This document shows, piece by piece, positions 60,601-64,000 of a stretch of 64,000 nucleotides of DNA. Position 1 is the first letter of the stretch. Every line of letters starts with the position of its first letter. The stretch is taken from positions 178,501-242,500 of the forward strand of contig CAJNDS010002795.1 of the NCBI GenBank assembly GCA_905221605.1, given 5' to 3'. Position numbers and translations under genes: made by a program. This stretch comes from Symbiodinium natans (taxonomy: Eukaryota > Sar > Dinophyceae > Suessiales > Symbiodiniaceae). The notes under the pieces are model-generated. The model made no database searches and was not told the DNA's origin. It saw only the letters and a list, made by a program, of their open reading frames with translations.

Positions 60601-62704
60601 CGGGTTTAGGGTTTATGGTTTAGGGTTTAGGGTTTAGGGTTTCAGAAGAGGGTGCCTTGGGTTGGGGGTTGGGTGCTTCGAGGGGTTCAGGGACCCTTCT
60701 CACCATCGAGGCCGTGCCTCCCACTCGCTTGACCTCACGTCGCACGAGGCCATCAAGGCGCGCACGCGTGTCCTGACAGCGACACGGCTCGAGGTGCTGG
60801 CAGGGCTCAGATGCAGGGTGTCTTTTCCTTGCTGGCTTCATATTATTATATATTATTATAATCATCTTTCTCTGGGGAGGGAGGAGGGTGGGGGGGAGGG
60901 GGGGGCGGCATTCAGGGCTTGGGGATGAATCTCAGGGGGGCTTTAACAACAAACCTGCGCGCTGAGAGCCGCCCTGAATCCTCGGATGTTGGCTCCCTCA
61001 AGGAGTTGACCAGCAGGCTCGCACCGGCTTCGGGTGGGCAACTTAAAGTTTGGAGGTTCGTGTAGGGGCTAGGGCTTCAGGCCGTGTAGGGTTTAGGGTT
61101 TCAGGGGCTTGTCAAACCTCATGGCCCTGCTCCTTCAAGACACAAGAGGCAAAGCGAAATTCATCGAACCTCCTGAACCTCAAGCAAGCTTTAGAGCCCC
61201 CAAAACCCTGCCCTTAAACCCTTAAACCCAAAACCCTTAAACCTTCAGGAACCCTAAACCCTCAACCCGAAACCCTCAACCCGAAACCCCAAGATCTAAG
61301 AAGGAGGCTTCAAGTTCTTTACCTCAACTCTAAACCCCCAGCCCTGAACCCCAAACCCCAAGAACTCCAAGAGCCCGAAGGAGGCTTCGGGCTCTTTGAG
61401 GAAAGCTCCGGCTCCTGTAGCGACTTCGGATCGCCCACCTCGATCATTCTCCAGGGGGAGCCCCCCCTTTTGATCCCAACCCAAGAAACTCAGGAAACTC
61501 AAGAAACTCAAGAAACTCAAGAAACTCAAGAAGCTCAAGAAACCCAAGAAACTCAAGAAACCCAAGAAACTCAAGAAACTCAAGAAGCTCAAGAAGCCCA
61601 AGAAATTCAAGAAACTCATGGGCTGAAGCCCAAGGCCCTGGACTCCTGACTGCCGTCCAGGGGCCCGATTGTGGTTTGGCGATTCGTAGCCATACCTCGG
61701 GGGTTTTGGGGGGTTTTGGGCCCTGAACCCTAAACCCTAAACCCCGAACCCTAAGGTTTAGGGTTTCCGGGTGCGAGTCGGCAATGAGCCAGCGGACCTC
61801 TCATCTCACCTTAAACCCCTTCAGCTACAAACTTAGGCCCACTGAGCCACCCCCGCAGCGCCCCTAAAGGCCCCCGAACCCTCTCCCCCGCATCTTGTAC
61901 CATTGTAAGCAAGGGCTGCCAGGAGGTTGCTTCTTCACCCCACGGCTGAAGCATCTCGGGAGCTGTGGGCAACACCGCCCTGAGTCCTCAGTAAGGGCTT
62001 CGAGGCCCAGGGGCCGGAGAGATATAGAACCCTCACAACGTTAGCTGTTCGGTTTGATGAAACACCAAAAACAGAACATGATTCCGAAGGACGCAAGCAC
62101 TGAAGGCTTGAACGTTTGGGGCATCCTTGCTGTTTTTTGACGACATGGGGGGTGGGAGGGGGGGGACACTTTGGGGCTTTAGGGGCCTTAGGGGCGGCTT
62201 GTCGCGGATGTGGTGCTTGTAGGGTTCCTGGACCTTGGGGCAGATTCTTCTGGATTTTGTGTTGGTTTAGGGGGGTATTCTCCCCCCACCCCCCAGGTGG
62301 CCTAGAGACACCAGCCACATCCACCCCTGGGCCCTGAATCAAATCCCCAGCAAAGCAGAACATCTACCATTGTTCCTGCCAAATATGGCGCGAAACATGT
62401 TCCCCATGTTTGCTGGTCCTCGTGCTCGGTCGCCGCCCGGCGCCCACGGCATGCAGAAGCACAGCTGGCCCTTCGGCAGGTACTCCGAGCCTCACCGGCA
62501 AGCTCAGGGCGTGGCCACTGCTGCGAGCAAATACGGCTGAGTCCGAGGCCGGCCCGGCAGTAGCCGTGGAGGTAGATCATGGTGCAGGTGTGCCTAGGCT
62601 TTGGGTAGGTTTTTGACTACCTGGATAGCTACCAGCTTCCCAGAAATGCCAGGTTACTGATGGCCCGGCGCGGGCTCCACCTCCACATCACGCCTCGACG
62701 AGGA
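54630..62704 (-). CDS. Alpha/beta serine hydrolase (phospholipase/carboxylesterase-like), 16+ exons, 5' end unresolved
   Basis: Exons (minus strand, in order): 62670-62704, 62486-62593, 61920-61979, 61654-61695, 60955-61027, 60718-60772, 58781-58856, 58334-58401, 57813-57865, 57403-57461, 57214-57273, 57028-57063, 56178-56254, 55495-55555, 54861-54885, 54630-54698. Together 957 nt in consistent phase, ending in TGA. Motifs in order: MIYLHGYCRAG (HG oxyanion strand), AVLPTAPEM and SWYGYESP (as in acyl-protein thioesterase and carboxylesterase relatives), VFLGGASQGCTMALD (nucleophile elbow G-x-S-x-G), LKLGGFVGSIGFMP, and MDDYEAVPW (acid-residue loop). The catalytic His is not certain; THEKG is one candidate. 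The C-terminal ~100 residues are longer than in simple thioesterases and unrecognised. Likely upstream coding pieces lie at 62.8-63.9 kb (see 63022-63064 and 63790-63844), so the start is not assigned. Confidence 0.75.
56320..56500. repeat. CCCTATAAA/CCCCATAAA nonamer array
   Basis: About twenty 9 bp units, a longer relative of the telomere-type repeat, continuing degenerate to 56990 around a family A MITE. Confidence 0.88.
56664..56761. mobile_element. Family A MITE, best-preserved palindrome
   Basis: Arms ggatgttcccccttgtact and agtataagggggaacatcc with core aacagtccttaatagggatt / aatccctattaaggac. Only a short acagg insertion breaks the palindrome. In a hydrolase-gene intron among ATAAACCCC repeats. 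Confidence 0.85.
58892..58988. mobile_element. Family A MITE
   Basis: ggggtgttcacccttatact ... agtatcagggggaacatgcc with the shared core. It lies 36 bp upstream of the acceptor of the exon that carries the GASQG nucleophile (58781-58856). Confidence 0.82.
58984..59352 (+). CDS. Hypothetical 122-codon ORF
   Basis: Open frame from an ATG at 58984; the C-terminal two thirds read like a real protein (LNLQSDYDTTTASLRNAV, EALVEQCSDTLTKHGKMG, FKVNFQYFFKGAKTRSV) with lower GC than nearby exons. It starts inside the right arm of a MITE (58892-58988), so the true 5' end is doubtful. It lies in a hydrolase-gene intron on the opposite strand. Family unknown. Confidence 0.35.
   Translation: MPSLGSCRISSDPPRQPCDSVPATLSPMMFGSCWPLVPEITLQLATQVDMLMPTGWRRLNLQSDYDTTTASLRNAVAKQEYEDGEALVEQCSDTLTKHGKMGSNRFKVNFQYFFKGAKTRSV
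59444..59471. other. Perfect 12 bp hairpin
   Basis: cctgctgtttat / ataaacagcagg around a GAAG loop. Could be an RNA stem-loop or the tip of a mobile element. Confidence 0.6.
59600..60480. other. Repeat-free 0.9 kb block with competing ORFs
   Basis: No telomere-type arrays occur here. Plus-strand frames 59937-60131 and 60044-60265 and minus-strand frames 59607-60009 and 59928-60203 overlap with no clear winner. Composition suggests an old inserted gene or transposon remnant within a hydrolase intron. Confidence 0.3.
60505..60645. repeat. TTTAGGG array
   Basis: About eighteen units near the donor side of exon 60718-60772, here G-strand on both sides, an exception to the usual inverted layout. 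Confidence 0.9.
61490..61615. repeat. AAGAAACTC nonamer array
   Basis: About fourteen 9 bp units (caagaaact with aagctc and aaccc variants) in a hydrolase intron. Gives a FLSFLSFL open frame that is an artefact. Confidence 0.9.
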
Positions 62705-63021
62705 CTGAGGAGGGCATTGTGCCGGATTTGGGGTTTGAGGTGTTTGCGCTACCAGGCACCTGACAATACTGATTGACTGACCGGCGAACTGACTGCGTGT
62801 TTCCGGAGGTTTTGGTGCTTGTCGACCGTTTCGCACGCTCGTTTTAGGGCTTGCCGGCACATTGGCGCCCTAAACCTCCAAACCCCTAAACCCTGAACCC
62901 TGAACCCTGAACCCTGAACCCTAAACCCCTGAAACCCCTGAAACCCCTGAAACCCCTGAAACCCCTGAAACCCCTGAGTCCCCAGAGTTTTCAAACCAAG
63001 CGGCAAGGGATCCTTGTCGGC

Positions 63022-63064
63022 CTTCGCGCTCCGACGTGCTCGGAGAGTCCTCCCAGCAGAGCGT
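63022..63064 (-). CDS. Candidate 5' exon of the hydrolase gene
   Basis: Minus-strand segment reading TLCWEDSPSTSERE between a TCCCAG acceptor and a GAAG/GCCGAC donor, 43 nt, phase 0 to 1. It lies between a CCTGAA/CCCTAAA-type array on the left and a TTTAGGG array on the right, the usual exon setting here. A second piece near 62819-62866 opens MCRQALKRACE. Linkage to the hydrolase is by position only. Confidence 0.35.
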
Positions 63065-63099
63065 CTGGGACTCAAACCCTGAATAGGCATTTCCCAAAA

Positions 63100-63230
63100 A
63101 GGGTTTAGGGTGTAGGGTTTAGGGTTTAGGGTTTAGGGTTTAGGGTTTAGGGTTTAGGGTTTAGGGTTGAGGGTTTAGGGTTTAGGGTTTAGGGTTTAGG
63201 GTTTAGGGTTTAGGGTTTAGGGTTTAGGGT
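63100..63230. repeat. TTTAGGG array
   Basis: About eighteen units. Further arrays at 63392-63520, 63600-63770 and 63890-63965 run to the window end with the same orientation. Confidence 0.92.
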
Positions 63231-63789
63231 ACCCCTTTTCTACCCCAAATGGAATAGGAGCTCCTTGAAGGGACCCCGAGAAAAGGTACCCCCCTATTTC
63301 CGGGAGCCTTCAAATCTCCATGAACCTACTAAGTCCTTGAGCCCGAAGCGCGCCATGGCGCCGCACCCCGTGCTCTGGCACCTCGCGAAGTTGCGGGTTT
63401 AGGGTTTAGGGTTTAGGGTTTCGGGTTTCGGGTTTCGGGTTTAGGGTTTAGGTTTAGGGTTTAGGGTTCAGGGTTTAAGGTTTAGGGCTTAGGGCTTAGG
63501 CCTTAGGGCTTTTGAGGCTTAAGGCTGGTTAAGGGGGGGTCTCAGGTTTATGAGGTTGGGATGCTGAGCAGCAGCTAAAGTGTGCTTTGGGGTTCAAGGG
63601 TTCAAGGGTTTAGGGGTTAGTTTAAGGGTTTAAGTTTTAGAGTTTAGGGTTTAGGGTTTAGGGTTTAGGGTTTGGGGTTTAGGGTTTCGGGTTTAGGGTT
63701 TAGGGTTTAGGGTTTAGGGTTTAGGGCTTAGGTTTTAGGGTTTAGGGTTTAGGGTTTAGGGTCTAGGGCGGCGGGGGCGGTCTTGACAC

Positions 63790-63844
63790 GTCGCGCATCA
63801 ACTTCACTTTCAAGATTTCCGGACCCTCCCGCAGCAGCCCCGCT
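63790..63844 (-). CDS. Candidate exon, LLREGPEILKVKLMRDVS
   Basis: Minus-strand GC-rich stretch after a CCGGAAG acceptor, giving AGLLREGPEILKVKLMRDVS, bounded on both sides by TTTAGGG arrays. Composition and setting are those of the other exons. It could be an early exon of the hydrolase gene or part of a further upstream gene running off the window. No family recognised. Confidence 0.3.
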
Positions 63845-64000
63845 CTTCCGGTAGCCGGTGCAAACGCAAGATGCGCGCAGTTTCAGGGCTAGGGGTTTAG
63901 GGTTTGGGGTTTAGGGTTTAGGGTTTTATGGTTTAGGGTTTAGGGTTTAGGGTTTAGGGTTTAGGGTTAAATCTCGGTATCCCTCTGTCAGTTGTTCCAG

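Noticed and set aside
61490-61615. CRISPR-like regular repeat
   Set aside because: It is a 9 bp tandem repeat without spacers, in a eukaryotic setting.
62370-62470. Exon-like minus-strand segment (QLCFCMPWAPGG, NMFRAIFGR)
   Set aside because: The flanking hydrolase exons join in phase without it (PELAGEAR+AVLPTAPE), so it is treated as intron.

Overview
The window looks like dinoflagellate nuclear DNA, most likely a Symbiodiniaceae-type genome. TTTAGGG/CCCTAAA repeats are present on both strands throughout. Coding DNA is GC-rich and broken into very short exons, the inferred splice donors are mostly GC with some GT and GA, the genes all point the same way, and the large copia-type retrotransposon has an architecture I associate with dinoflagellates. 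No telomere end, rRNA, tRNA or CRISPR array was seen. The organism assignment is an inference.

Most of the sequence looks like featureless repeat with small shadow ORFs. Between a CCCTAAA-type array and a TTTAGGG-type array, however, there is repeatedly a 25-110 bp GC-rich segment that translates into recognisable protein. Chaining these segments on the minus strand by reading phase gives four genes, all transcribed right to left. (1) 26204->4648: rhodanese + SAM methyltransferase fusion, 17 exons, 353 codons. (2) 43482->28445: METTL9/DREV-like methyltransferase, 16 exons, 313 codons. (3) about 53361->46262: a protein I do not recognise, about 19 exons. (4) about 63000->54630: alpha/beta serine hydrolase of the phospholipase/carboxylesterase type, at least 16 exons. 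All exon structures were built by eye from reading frame, phase, AG acceptors and family motifs; no transcript evidence was available.

Introns hold nearly everything else: telomere-type arrays (TTTAGGG near the intron 5' end and CCCTAAA near the 3' end, so the two ends are complementary), two families of ~100 bp palindromic MITE-like elements lying close to splice sites, homopolymers, microsatellites and ORF remnants.

The intron between exons 11 and 12 of gene 1 contains a 9.93 kb LTR retrotransposon (8268-18195, minus strand) with near-identical 229 bp LTRs and a 5 bp CCCTA duplication in telomere-type repeat. Its pol carries two unusual segments besides protease, integrase, RT and RNase H: a C5-cytosine-methyltransferase-like domain, and a domain with the HxD...H...R signature of 2-oxoglutarate/Fe(II) dioxygenases (TET/JBP/AlkB fold). 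One polyprotein may therefore encode both a DNA modification writer and an oxidative modifier. Two +/-1 frame changes separate gag, the first part of pol and RT.

Other items: a possible plus-strand gene fragment at 31625-32273, a PIF1-type helicase tail at 44595-44816, two AT-rich islands of different composition, and a ~305 bp tandem duplication at 52.3-52.9 kb.
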